From positions 3,612,625 to 3,676,624 of the forward strand of contig FJOG01000001.1 of the NCBI GenBank assembly GCA_900073065.1: a stretch of DNA of 64,000 nucleotides, in the 5' to 3' direction. Positions 44,810 through 55,271 of this stretch are shown here, in pieces; within the stretch, counting starts at the first letter, position 1; each line of letters begins with the position of its first letter. The stretch comes from Phialocephala subalpina (Eukaryota > Ascomycota > Leotiomycetes > Helotiales > Mollisiaceae). The notes beneath the pieces were generated by a model, which was given only the letters and a program-made list of their open reading frames with translations, did not search any database and was not told the origin of the DNA. The position numbers and the translations under genes are program-made.

Positions 44810-45075
44810 AATATTTTTAACTTTTAATTTTTAATTTTTATTTTCTTTACAAACGAATTTTCATTTTATTAATATCAAATAAATAAATAATAATAATATT
44901 TTAATATTTTAATAATTCGTAAAAATTAATTGTAAATTTTATAAATATAAACTTTATATTTTTATAAAGCTTATATCGGATTTTATATAATCAAATATTA
45001 TTTTGATAAAAGAAAATATAAAGGTGAATATTAGGACGAGGAGTTTAAGTATATAAATATGTATTTTTATTACTT
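44810..45075. other. AT-rich island
   Basis: Strongly AT-rich DNA directly at the broken end of the HET fragment, consistent with a RIP-decayed insertion. Confidence 0.5.
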
Positions 45076-45085
45076 TTGTTAAATG

Positions 45086-45515
45086 TTATTCTTTTGCTAC
45101 TATGAGTTTGAAGGGGCTAATTGGTAGATTGAACTCCACGTCTCCAAGGCAGTTTACTGGTAGTATGTAAGTGACTCTTGAAGTGAGGAATGTCTTGCCA
45201 TTCCGAGTGGTGATGGTTGTGATGTTCTCATCCTTGCCGTGAACAACTGACTTCACCGGACTGGAGAACAGGATATTGGCTTTTGACTCGTCCATAATGG
45301 CTAAGGCGAGGGAAGTTGTTCCGCGCTTGAGACTCAGTGCGTCTACGAACTCAAGGAATCCTCGGAATGTGAAGCCTGAAAGTCCGAACTACTGAAGGAT
45401 CTCGAAGAATGGCGTTACGTTAATGGGAGCACAGCCAATGGTCTCGAACATACTTGCTGCGAGATCCTTGTGTTCTTGTGGAAAATCGGTGAGCCGATCT
45501 AAGAGACGTCCCTGC
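45086..45515 (-). pseudogene. Fragment of a flavin amine oxidase gene (middle to C-terminal part)
   Basis: From 45515 downwards: GRLLDRLTDFPQEHKDLAAS, then INVTPFFEILQ, a TAG, FGLSGFTFRGFLEFVDALSL, KRGTTSLALAIMDESKANIL and FSSPVKSVVHGKDENITTIT, followed by RNGKTF and ILPVNCLGDVEFNLPIS. G-x-T-S-L-A-x-A-I-x-(D/E)-E then F-x-x-P-V-x-x-(V/I) then V-T-T-R-N-G-x-x-(F/Y) is the order of fungal FAD-dependent monoamine oxidases. Rossmann GxGxxG and C-terminal parts are absent here; the N-terminal piece appears at 49718-49890 on the same strand. Confidence 0.65.
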
Positions 45516-46392
45516 GAAGCGAAAATCCTTATAAAGCGAAATATCATCCTTATAATTCCGACTAGAACATTTAAAATTTCAACACAGAACAATCTTTTAT
45601 CTTAATTTCCGCTTCGTAATCTGATCTAGTACTTCTACTCTCTCATAGATACGTTACTACTTACTTATACCTTGTGGTGGAGTGAATTGATTGCACCTTG
45701 AACTTGTTCCAGGTTTGATTGGTTTTCCGACTTCTCTTTTTATCCTACGTTTTTACTATATCTCAACGATAGTCTCTCATCTTTAAACTCATAAATTACA
45801 TAGATCAGTCACTCTAATTAGTATAAGAGCAGTTCTTTTCATTTTTCAGCTCAAGGTAAAGCCATTACAGGGAAGGGTTATGAGGATGACATGAAGTCCC
45901 AGTCCCTTTGCAAGCCTGGAGCAAACTGCACTAATCTTTAAGTGGCTTAGTTCCCGTGTCCAAATGTCATCTTCTTCGATTGTTGATCATACGTCAATCT
46001 ATTACTAATCTCAGACCGGCTCGCGCGAAAAAGGGCATCACACTTTTGCTAAACAGCCTCATAAAGTGCGTCGCCGTTTTTGGCGCGTACTCAGACCCCA
46101 AATTTTCAGCTCGGTATCGCCAGAATGATGGCCCAGCTGTTGTTAGCAGATATTTCATCAACAGGTGTTCTTTCTCTACAGTCGGGAGTATGTAGCCGCG
46201 TAGTGGCGGCTGAAAGCTGGCGGCCAGTGGTTGGTGCCCAGTAGCTTAATAGCATGGCATAGTGCTGTAATGGACCGTAGTAGGTGCAGTGCTACATGTG
46301 CAATTCGGAGATATTAACTCAGTTGACCTATTCTATAGTGATGTGTAGACTGCACATAAGTTCTAGAGTCTTCCATCACTCGCTACGAGAAC
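45516..46392. other. Non-coding stretch between the amine oxidase fragment and the HeLo-like gene
   Basis: No gene recognised. A 79-codon plus-strand frame (45956-46195) has no motif. Probably holds the 3' end of the HeLo-like gene. Confidence 0.35.
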
Positions 46393-47294
46393 TCATGCAC
46401 CCTGTCCCCCGAAGCTGATCCCACTAATTGGGCCGTTGCTGATTCCTATCTGAAAGCCGGCGTTCTGATTTCCAAAAGTTACTTGTGTCGAACGATTCTG
46501 ACTTTCACTTGCAGCTCTTGAAACAACCTCCTCTCCAGCCTTTAACAAGAGTTCTTGGAGCAATATCTGCGAAGAATTAAGTGCGATCTGTTCTTCTTTA
46601 ATCCGATTGAGCGCCTTGTCTTTATCCTCTGCATTTTGGACCCCTTCCTGACCAGCGTCTATAAGACGTAGTTGTCCTAGAGTGCTCTCCACTTCCGTCA
46701 GTTGTTTATCTGTTGCTGCGATAGCCCCGGTGATCTCTGCCTCCTGCACTGAAATTGTTTTCTTGATCTCTTCGCTAATATGTGTATGACGAATCGAGCT
46801 ATATCTACACAAGAATAATTAGCACCCTCGTTGCTCACGCTATATGAAGCGGGAAGTACGTACAAGGTCGCTATGCCAACAACTGAGTTGATAGTAAGCT
46901 TGCAGGCTTGAAGCTGCTCGGATATGGACTTTATCTGACGTTGCTTGAAGAAGCCTACATTGACCCGATCTTGCCACGACAATTTCCCTTCTTCAGAATG
47001 TCTGGTCCATCGTTGGAGATCGGCTCTAAGCGTATCGCACGCTCTCGTGCAGCTGCTGATTACGACCTTTGACTCGTCGGCCACAGTCCCTCCAAGTGAC
47101 TTCCACTCAGAATCATGAACAGCTTGAAGTGATTTGAGGGCCAGGTCAACAGAGCGTAGATCTTCTTTTAGGCTCTCCACCGATTTTGGCGCATCGATAA
47201 TCCCCTGGAGGTCGTCAAGCAGAAGTCTTGTACCATGCAGCGCCGGGACCGTGACGCCAACGATACTTGCCGCAACACTGAGAGGTTCGGCCAT
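46393..47294 (-). CDS. HeLo-like (HELL-type) cell-death effector with C-terminal PP-type amyloid motif
   Basis: Exons 46864-47294 and 46393-46804 (minus strand), intron 59 nt, 280 residues. The N terminus MAEPLSVAASIVGVTVPALH is the amphipathic/hydrophobic first helix of HeLo/HELL and related fungal N-terminal domains. A helical bundle follows to about residue 150 (KLSWQDRVNVGFFKQRQIKS), then a coiled coil (EEIKKTISVQEAEITGAIAA). The last 32 residues hold VTFGNQNAGFQIGISNGPIS, with N258-x-G260-x-Q262-x-G264. This is the core of the RHIM-like PP motif by which fungal effectors such as HELLP form signalling amyloids. The expected role is membrane permeabilisation after templating by an NLR. It is divergent to an NLR carrying a matching motif, with 209 bp between the start codons. 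Confidence 0.82.
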
Positions 47295-47503
47295 TTATAG
47301 TTGATGCAAATGAAATCGTCGAGGCTATTAAGGAAGTGGTCGTGCGTTGGTAAGAGCTATGAGGCTGTAACGTTGAGATAGCCTTGGCGAGTTTGTTGGT
47401 TGCCTAAGGACAAAGTTAGAGGAGATGCAGACGCCAGCTCACACGCGGCTCCATATCATGATTTTATTACCCAAAGCCGTCGCACTCCACGAACACGTCT
47501 AGC
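47295..47503. promoter_or_regulatory. Shared 209-bp promoter region between the effector and NLR genes
   Basis: The two start codons face away from each other, at 47294 (minus) and 47504 (plus). So short a region must contain both promoters and suggests joint regulation. No clear TATA box or known operator is visible. Confidence 0.55.
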
Positions 47504-49694
47504 ATGGCACATAACGAGATTTCCTTTGGCGATCGGAACATCGGTCTTCAAGTAGGCCAAAGCTTCGCACCGATAAATGCTGAGATCCACCTCCCGCTCG
47601 GTAAGCTAGAACAGGCCTAAGCTCGCCCGTGCTAACGACCAGCTTCACCCAGATCAGCCAGAAACACCACCAGCGCCCTCCTCCACCATCCCCTTCCGCC
47701 GAGACCCCGATTTCATCGTTCGTCAGATACTGCTTGATCAGCTTCACGAAAAGTGCGCCGCACCGGCGGCTAGGACGGCTGTCGTTGGCTTAGGTGGTGT
47801 TGGGTATGTGAGAGGATATAAGCCCTGGTTCAACAGCTGACTCGCGCGAAGGAAGTCGCAACTCGCCATCGAATACTCTTACCAAGTCCGATGCCAGTCA
47901 CCGGAGACATGGGTTTTTTGGGTGCACGCAAGCAACGCCGCCCGGTTCGAACAGAGTTATGGGGAAATCGCAGACCACGTCAAGATCCCTGGCCGAAAAA
48001 ACTCAAAGGCGGATATATTCAAGCTTGTTCACGACTGGCTGCGAGATGAGAGGAATGGAAAGTGGTTTCTTGTCCTCGACAACGCCGATGATGCACGTTG
48101 GCTTCTCGAAACTCACATGTCTCATGAAAGGTCTGCGAGACCTCTCTGGGAGTACTTGCCACAGAGCCAGCATGGTTCGGTTCTTGTCACAACGCGGAGC
48201 AGAAGCGTAGCACTAAAGCTGGTTGAAGAGCGCGATATCGTCGCTGTGGAGCCGATGGACGAAGCGCATGCGGTAGCGCTCTTTGAAAGGAAGCTCTCAA
48301 CGAAAAGCGACCGGGAATATATTGTCGAGCTCGTAGCAGCGCTCGAATTTATGCCGCTTGCTGTTGTTCAAGCAGCCGCGTACATCAACCAAAGAACCCC
48401 ACGATGTTCAGTACGACAGTACATCGAGAAGTTCCAGAAGACGGATAGAAACAAGACGAGTCTTTTAGCTCACGAAGCAGGACACCTTCGCAGAGACCGA
48501 GAAGCTAAAAACTCTATCATCATCACCTGGCAAATATCGTTCGACTATATACATCAAGAAAGGCCATCGGCAGCTGATCTTCTATCGCTAATGAGCTTTT
48601 TTGATCGACAGGGGATTTCTGAAGATTTACTTCGGAGCGGGGGTGAAGCAGGAAACAGTAACAGAGACTTCGACAACCAGGATGGCAACAGCAATGGGCA
48701 CGACGAAGAAGACAGCAGATCAGAAACCAGCGTCACGGACGAGTTTGAGGATGATATATTGATGTTAAGAAACTACTCTTTCATCTTCGTCAACATAGTT
48801 GAGTCAACCTTTGGGATGCATCGGCTAGTGCAGTTAGCTACCCGGAAGTGGCTAGAAGCTCATAGACAGCTCGAAAGATGGAAACAGCAGTATATCAAGA
48901 GACTCTGTGCGGAATTTCCGACTGGAAAATACGAGAACTGGGCAAAGTGCGGGGCTCTTTTTCCTCATGTGCAGTTGGCACTAGCCCAGCAGCCAGAGGG
49001 GGACGATTCGTTAAGAGAGTGGGCCTTACTGCTTTATAACGCAGCATGGTATGCATTGTTGAGAGGTAGTTCTAGCGATGCAGAGAAGATGTCGGTGAAG
49101 TCGATGAAAGTGACGAAGAAGCAGCTTGGCCAGGATGATAAAGAGACATTGAGCAGTCAAACGATGGTAGCATTGGCATATATAGTAGGGGGACGATGGA
49201 AGGAGGCGGAAGAGCTGGAGGTGCAAGTAATAGAGACGAAGAAGCGGGTGCTGGGCCAAGAGCATCAAAATACGCTGGCCAGCATGAATAATTTAGCGTT
49301 GGCGTTCCAGAATCAAGGGCGATGGAAGGAGGCCGAAGAGCTAGGGGTACAAGTGATGGAGACGAGTTCGCGGGTACTGGGCCAAGAGCATCCAGATACA
49401 CTGACTAGCATAGCTAATCTGGCGTCAACGTTCTGGAATCAAAAGCGATGGAAGGAGGCAGAAGAGCTAGGGGTACAAGTAATGGAGACGAGGAAGCGAG
49501 TGCTAGGTCAAGAGCATCCATCCACGCTAGCCAGCATGAATAACCTTGCCTACACATGGAAGAACCAAAATCGGGATGCAGAGGCTCTAGACTTACTTTC
49601 TTCGTGTCTCAAACTATCGAGAAGGAAATTAGGGGCAAATCATCCTAATACTCTGGCATGTGCTCAAACATATAATGCTTGGAAAATGGAATGA
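47504..49694 (+). CDS. NB-ARC-TPR NLR with N-terminal PP-type amyloid motif
   Basis: Exons 47504-47600, 47653-47803 and 47852-49694, 696 residues. Residues 5-31 (EISFGDRNIGLQVGQSFAPI...) carry N12-x-G14-x-Q16-x-G18, the same core as the partner effector. A proline-rich linker (DQPETPPAPSSTIPFRRDPD) leads to NB-ARC: Walker A GLGGVGKS at 78-85, Walker B KWFLVLDNADD near 153-163, the GSVLVTTRSR strand, MPLAVVQAA (GxP-like), and FGMHRLVQLA as the MHD-like motif. From about residue 425 to the end there are kinesin-light-chain-type TPRs with the 42-residue phrase GRWKEAEELGVQVMET...LGQ. The NLR is expected to recognise a ligand with its TPRs and nucleate amyloid through its N terminus. All three exons join without a stop, so it appears intact. 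The 48-52-nt introns have CTAAC/CTGAC branch sites. Confidence 0.88.
49194..49571 (+). repeat. Three near-identical 126-bp units encoding TPRs
   Basis: Units start at 49194, 49320 and 49446 with cgatggaaggaggc, each 126 bp (42 codons). They differ at few sites within the phrase gaagagctaggggtacaagt. Later units are more diverged. Such high internal identity in the sensor of an NLR points to recent duplication or conversion. Confidence 0.85.
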
Positions 49695-49717
49695 TCTTAT
49701 ATTTGCCCTGGTCTAAA

Positions 49718-49890
49718 TGGTTACTTATGCCGGTAAAGCCTCCACCTATGACGATCACATCATAGACCTCTTTCAGTATCTTGGTGCTTTGGATGGCAGC
49801 TTAGGTGTAAAGTCCTTCATGAACGGCATCATCTTTGTAATGGAAACCTTCACAAGAAGTGAATTTGGTGCCATTTTGAAAGAAGAGCTG
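49718..49890 (-). pseudogene. N-terminal fragment of a flavin amine oxidase gene
   Basis: Read from 49890 downwards: CEGFHYKDDAVHEGLYT, a TAA, then AAIQSTKILKEVYDVIVIGG and GFTGIS, where the homology ends about 25 bp from the stop of the NLR gene. YDVIVIGGGFTG is the FAD-binding Rossmann start (GxGxxG). Same strand as the fragment at 45086-45515 and in the right order, so both are probably parts of one gene. The stop at YT-x-AAI fits CAA to TAA. Confidence 0.6.
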
Positions 49891-49899
49891 ATGGAATGT

Positions 49900-50510
49900 G
49901 AAAAGGAAGATAACTGAAAATGAAGGTCGTGAAAGAGAGAGCATTTATATCACTCCCCTTTACCTCTTGCGAGGTGAGCTATGCCTCTTTAAGAAGGTAC
50001 AGCCGTGCCTTCAACTCATCCGCCTTCAACTCGTACGTTACCGATGTCTAATCCCCTCAGCTTCTCCCCAGTATCTGCAAATATGGGTAGTAACCGTGTT
50101 GATATCCGGTTCCGGGCCACAAAGACTATGCTTGCCGCCCAATACAACCCAGGTGGCACTTCGGCACGTGGTTGTGAGAAGGTAGGATCACTATCTGGGG
50201 GCTTCAGCTGCAAGAACACCTCAGGTTGCCGTGAATGGGAAAGTATAAACGTAGGTGATATATGATGCTTCGATTGTGAATGTCACCATCGAAAATCAGT
50301 CAGGTAGAGTGATTGTGGTGGCAGTCTCTTGCTGGTAGATACCTCGACTCAGCGATTCACATCGACTTCCACATTCATCTCAGCCAGAACCACGACTTCG
50401 CAGATTCACGAGGACGGAGAAAGATCAAAAATGGAGTTCCGATCCTCAACCTGCTACGACTCTTAGGAATTAATCTTTCTCACTCAAACTCCTAGACACA
50501 AACCGACAAC
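49900..50510. other. Intergenic region, no gene recognised
   Basis: A 95-codon frame without motifs. The final 150 bp form the leader of the next gene. Confidence 0.35.
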
Positions 50511-51188
50511 ATGAGCTTCCTCAGTTTGACAAAGTGCATATGTTCTGGAAAAGGCACCTGCTCCTACTGCGTGAAGAACGCTCTTTCTTTACGCGCAAGC
50601 AGATCCTCTGTCAAAAGAACCCAGGATTCAACGGAAACTCCACTCGTCACCAATCTCCAACGAGACTCGGCCTCAAGTCAACCTTCGACTACAAAGAAAA
50701 AAGATGGAAAAGGCTCCAGCAAACGCCTCTCCTCGAAACTCTCATCTGATGCCGATACAACGAAGCCTCCGAAGCCAGAGCATGAGGACTCATCCACCAA
50801 ATCTACATTCAAATCAGAGTACGACATCCAGATGGCCGAGCGGCAGATGTCAATAAGGTCTCTCCCTCCCGCCGAGCAGAAGAAGCAAGAGGAGTGGGCT
50901 CAGACACAACTGAAGCAAAACGCTAGTTCGAACTGCCCAGTTGGCTTGATCTGGATCAGGTGCAAAAATGGATACAGATGCCTTGGAGGAGCACATTATG
51001 TGTCTGATGAACTGCTTGCCGAAGGTAAAGGTGGCTGGTATCACTACGGCAAGCACCGCGGCAGTCGCTGTAAAGCGAACTATGGCCCAGATCCCAAGTT
51101 GGGAAACCTCTCTGAAAAAGAGAAGAGGAAGATTCGGCTCCAGATTTTTGGTAAGGAGAATCCGACTGCGAAGGATAAGTTGTGGTGA
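50511..51188 (+). CDS. Conserved unknown protein with a Cys/Trp/Gly-rich C-terminal module
   Basis: Intronless, 225 residues; the ATG follows a CA-rich leader (accgacaacATGAGC). Residues 9-20 hold a Cys cluster (CICSGKGTCSYC), possibly a small metal site. Residues 25-140 are Ser/Lys-rich and disordered. Residues 142-185 are the conserved-looking module: CPVGLIWIRCKNGYRCLGGA followed by HYVSDELLAEGKGGWYHYG and a Cys. I have seen a similar C-P-x-G...GYxCxGGxHxV(T/S)DELLAEGxGG pattern in other uncharacterised fungal proteins. No signal peptide, so probably intracellular. Confidence 0.6.
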   Translation: MSFLSLTKCICSGKGTCSYCVKNALSLRASRSSVKRTQDSTETPLVTNLQRDSASSQPSTTKKKDGKGSSKRLSSKLSSDADTTKPPKPEHEDSSTKSTFKSEYDIQMAERQMSIRSLPPAEQKKQEEWAQTQLKQNASSNCPVGLIWIRCKNGYRCLGGAHYVSDELLAEGKGGWYHYGKHRGSRCKANYGPDPKLGNLSEKEKRKIRLQIFGKENPTAKDKLW

Positions 51189-51366
51189 ATGGGGAGCGAG
51201 ATCTCATATGGCCAAGGGATGCTACCGCAATTGACTCGGACGTTACTGCAGATGCCGGATTCCCTCAGTCTTACTCCCAAAATGAACCGAGTCGAGTTGG
51301 ACATGTGAATGCAAGAAATGCCAGTTAATGTCAATTTTGCTTTCTTACTCACGATATCCCCCCACC

Positions 51367-52749
51367 TCACAACCCCACCAACCCCGCAGCCCTCCTCCCC
51401 TCCTCCCCACTCAAAATCCCCTTCTCCCCAATCCATCCCTTAAACGTCGCCTCATCCCTCTCAATCGTATAATTCCCCCCAAAATCCTTCGGCACCTTCC
51501 CCCCATCCAAGAAAGCCTTCACCTGTCCCCTCATATACTCCTTATTAATTTCCGTCGTCGGCGTCGCCGCCACGTAAACAACACTCGCATCCTGCTCTCC
51601 CAAATGCTCGACCTCAACCGCGTGTAACATGTCGCAATGCCACCAGATAGTATCTCCTGGCTCCATGCGAGGGATGTTGACCATACATTCTCGAATCCTG
51701 AGATGTGGGTGGGATCCTGGTGCTGCGCGTTGACTTTCATTCTTGAAGGTTCCGGGGAACCAGCCTGATGAGATGTCGAATGTCCATTTCGATGCGTCCA
51801 TGATATCTTCCTCTTTCTCTGGGGGCGAGAAAAATGGTCGTAGGAGAACATAAGCAATCGTAGTCTTAACATCAGGATACAACAACAAACTACCCTCCTG
51901 TTTCCCCGCCGCTGTTAAAGCTGTCCATCCCTGATAAGCTCTGAGAACAGTAGAGTGATATCCTCCATCCATGGATTGCTTTGCGTCTTTACGTTTTTCC
52001 AAGTCGTAGAGATCTAATTCTTCGGGGAGCCCAGAGAAGACTTTGCCGTAGACGGAGCGGTAGGATGGATCGGCCCAACGACATAACGAACCGGCATCGA
52101 TATGTGGACCGAGACCGTAGAAGGGGATCTTTGGGGGGCGGATACGGACTGCGTCTGCGTAGGAGAGGGGGTCGGGGCTGGTGGTTGGGTTTGTGGGACT
52201 GTCGTGCCAGAATTCGTTTAGGATGCGTTGCAGTTTGAGGGAGTTCGGGTGAGATCTAGCGGCGAGTTGGGTGGGTGACCAGTACAGGCGGAGGACGTAG
52301 GGGGTTTCTTCTGGCCAACCTGCAGAAAGTCAGTATAATGTCCAAGGTTGAAATGTAGATTCGAAGAGTGGCTTACCTCCAATGTATTCTCTATTGTCTT
52401 GGTAAAATTGCTTCACATCCTTAAACCAACTCTTCGCCAACTTCTCCTCCACCACCCCCCTAACAACAAAACATCCTCGCTTCTTCAGCTCCTCTCTCTT
52501 TTCGTCGCTAAGAGTGAGCATATCCTCATATTTAACTTCTGGGATAATGCTCGTTCCCTTCTCCGCGATTTCTTCTGTCAGAGTCTCGAGATCTTTGCAG
52601 ACTTTCAGCCATGCTTTCGTGATTGCTTCTTGGCCGTAGATGGAAACGATTTCTTGTTTGTACTTCAGCAGGGAGCCGGTGGGGTCGGCTTCGCCTTTGG
52701 ATTCGGTGAACTCGGGCCAGGTTGGCCAGACTTCGAGTTTGCCGGGCAT
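51367..52749 (-). CDS. DUF1479-family 2-oxoglutarate/Fe(II) dioxygenase-like protein
   Basis: Exons 52377-52749 and 51367-52319 (minus strand), intron 57 nt, 441 residues. The N-terminal part has RGCFVVRGVVEEKLAKSWF, followed by the dioxygenase core. GLGPHIDAGSLCRW gives the His-x-Asp iron ligands and DTIWWHCDMLHAVEVEHLGE contains the distal His (MLHAVE). WFPGTFKNESQR and VYVAATPTT are also typical of PF07350. The family resembles phytanoyl-CoA-type oxygenases and is common in fungi and bacteria; the natural substrate is unknown. No signal peptide or membrane segment. Low codon ambiguity and consistent splicing suggest an intact gene. Confidence 0.85.
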
Positions 52750-53436
52750 TTTGGGTATTGAATATGGAGAGCGTTGTACAAAGGTGAGAACAGACTACAC
52801 GGGGATATAAATGTACAACAGAACGGAAGTGACGAAAGTGAGGGGTTCGCTAGGACACGCTTGTGTCTAGACCTGCCGAAGATATCCCATTCTTGCCCCA
52901 TTCTTGCAATGGTGAACTGGGAACATCCCATCTTTGTTGCTTGCCCACGGCCGGCATTGGAACTGATAAGGATGCATGAACTGAGGGAATCTCGGAGCTG
53001 TGAAGATGGAAGGCGAGGATTAGCCGTGAGTAGCGCTATCTTCATGGTCCACCCCCTGATTCTAGCTCGCTTATATTGCGGGCCGCATACATCCTAGCAT
53101 CCCAGAGTTGAGTTGCCGGATCTCCCTCGTGCGGTGGCAGCTTATCTTGGGTAAACACGTTCTTGTTTATCTTCGGCCGAATTATGTGGAGGCGGACAAA
53201 ATATCTCGGGGCGAGATGGTGGAGCCAGAAAGATGGAATGGAGAGGAGACAACGATGTTCGTATCTAGCCGATGAATGCGGGGGGAATGCGGTTATGTCC
53301 GAAACGAGATCAATCAGCATCGATTGGAAACTCTGTGATTGGTCTCTCATAGTATCTGCGTCGCTTTGATATGCCACTTCGAATACGCAAATTCGATGTC
53401 CACCATTCAGTATCGCGAAAGTCAAACATATGGCGT
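52750..53436. other. Upstream region of the DUF1479 gene; no further gene seen
   Basis: Minus-strand frames at 52665-53045 and 53042-53440 lack motifs. Confidence 0.4.
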
Positions 53437-55271
53437 TCAATCCATCTTCTTGGTGGGCTCAACAGACACTTCTGTTGCCTCAGGTTCAACCGCCTCGACA
53501 ACCAGATTACTCAAATCCGCCTTTCCGTTCATGATAGCCTCGAGATCGGGAGCATCGCTGTGTTTCTCCCCATCGAAGAGCTACTCTCGTTAGCATCTGT
53601 GATTAGTGTCAAGAAGTCAAGTCACGTACCTCATCAATTTCCTCGAGTGTCTTGCCCTTGGTTTCAACCCAGAAATACAAGACGAACAGAACTTCAAGAA
53701 CGTCCCATGCTCCATTGATCATGTATGTCTTCCAGCCTATGGCCTCGAGGGCGTATGGGAAGGCGAATGTTACCAGAAGGCCAATACCGTTCGCGAAGAA
53801 AGTGTTGACAGCCATTCCATTTGCCCGGATACTGAAGTTGAGGACCTCGGCGGGGTAAGTCATGGTGAGTGGAGTCCAGGCAATGGAATAGGATCCTTGG
53901 AACAGGAAGATGGCTGCCACAGTGCCGTAAATTCCTGATGTGTTGGTAGATGTCCCGTAAGCTGGATGCAATGTTAGCGAACTTGCAAAACCTTGGGTTC
54001 AGAGGCTGTCTTACCAGCCGTAAGACCACCAATGATGAAGACGAAGACTGTCAGTAGAGCTGTGCTGATGGCAGCAAGCGGCTTTCGGCCAACACGCTCG
54101 AGGAGGTACGTGCCAAAGAGACAGATGACCAGACACCAAGCATTGAGGATGATGTTCTATTGAGGTCAGCTTCTGAAACATTCAAACCAAGGAACGGCTT
54201 ACAATCTGAAGCTGTGTTGTGCTGTCAGTAATTCCGGCGTTGTCCAGCATAGTTCCGAGATAGTAGCTGATAATGTTGTTCCCGCTGAGCATGGAGATGA
54301 CTGCGACGCTGACATTGAGCAAAGTCCTCTTTCTGGCGCCAGGTGATTTAAGCATTTGAACCATGTTCATCTTGTCGCCGTGGTCTCGCTCGTAGTTCAA
54401 GGTGTCAACGATTTCTTTGTATTGGGCGAGCACTATAGGGTCCTCTTGGTCGCCATTGGAATACGCCAGCGCGATAGCGTCAACAGCTTCATCGTGTCGG
54501 TCCTTGTGGATGAGCCATCTTGGTGACTCTGGGATGAACGGTAGTATCAAGATGCAGAGAATGCTGAAGAAACCTTGCATCGCGGAAGGCAGTCGCCAAG
54601 CCCATGTACTTTCCATCTGAGCAGTACCATACGTGATACCAGCAGAAAGCAGGCCACCTGAACAAGAGTCAGACGACGAGGTGATGTCTAGGACAGGATA
54701 TACGCACCAATGTACCAGAAGTCATAGTAAATTCCAAGGCCCCAAGCTCTCCAGTTGTAGGGCAGGGTTTCTGCAAGGTAGGTAGAACCTGGCCAAATCA
54801 GTAATTTCCGACATCTCCGCAGCAAGATACTCACCGGCAACACCCGAGGCACTGGTTCCAAAACCAATAAAGATTCTAGCAATAACGAACATGGCAATGT
54901 TCTGGCTTGCGGCTTGCAAGATGGCGGAAAAGATTGTAAATGCTGCTGCCAAGAACATAGCATTCTTTCTTCCAATCGCATCGGCAATCATTCCATAGAA
55001 GAAACCAGCGATAGCGCCTCCGAGCCAGACTGCAGACGTGTTCAATGCGAGTGTTGTGGTGGTGAGACTGAAGTAGTCGGTGTAGGATGGAAGAATGTTG
55101 AGACCATTCCTGTGTCAATGTTAGCTCAGGACTCGAATATCTCGCTAGATGTCCTTACATCATGGACCCGTCGTATCCGATTGTTGTTGCCATGAAACCA
55201 GACGCCGATACGAGTAGCAAACAGACCAGCTTGCTGTTCCTAGGAACCAAACTTTTCTTGAGGATCGCCAT
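53437..55271 (-). CDS. MFS sugar transporter (hexose/lactose permease type)
   Basis: Seven exons on the minus strand: 55159-55271, 54835-55109, 54708-54788, 54203-54657, 54015-54156, 53630-53961 and 53437-53580; 513 residues. Twelve transmembrane helices are visible. Sugar-porter landmarks: GFFYGMIADAIGRKNAM (G-x-x-x-D-x-x-G-R-(K/R) loop 2-3), PESPRWLIHKDRHDEA after helix 6, the central cytosolic loop, LLERVGRKPLA (loop 8-9), and VETKGKTLEEIDE after helix 12. It sits in the plasma membrane and probably imports a mono- or disaccharide with protons. The family is too broad to fix the substrate; the ALNTSAVWLGGAIAG pattern is common in lactose-permease-like fungal members. All introns have consistent phases, so the gene looks intact. 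Confidence 0.9.

Noticed and set aside
52665..53440. Minus-strand frames of 126-132 codons upstream of the DUF1479 gene
   Set aside because: No family pattern or splice logic; they lie in the expected promoter and leader.
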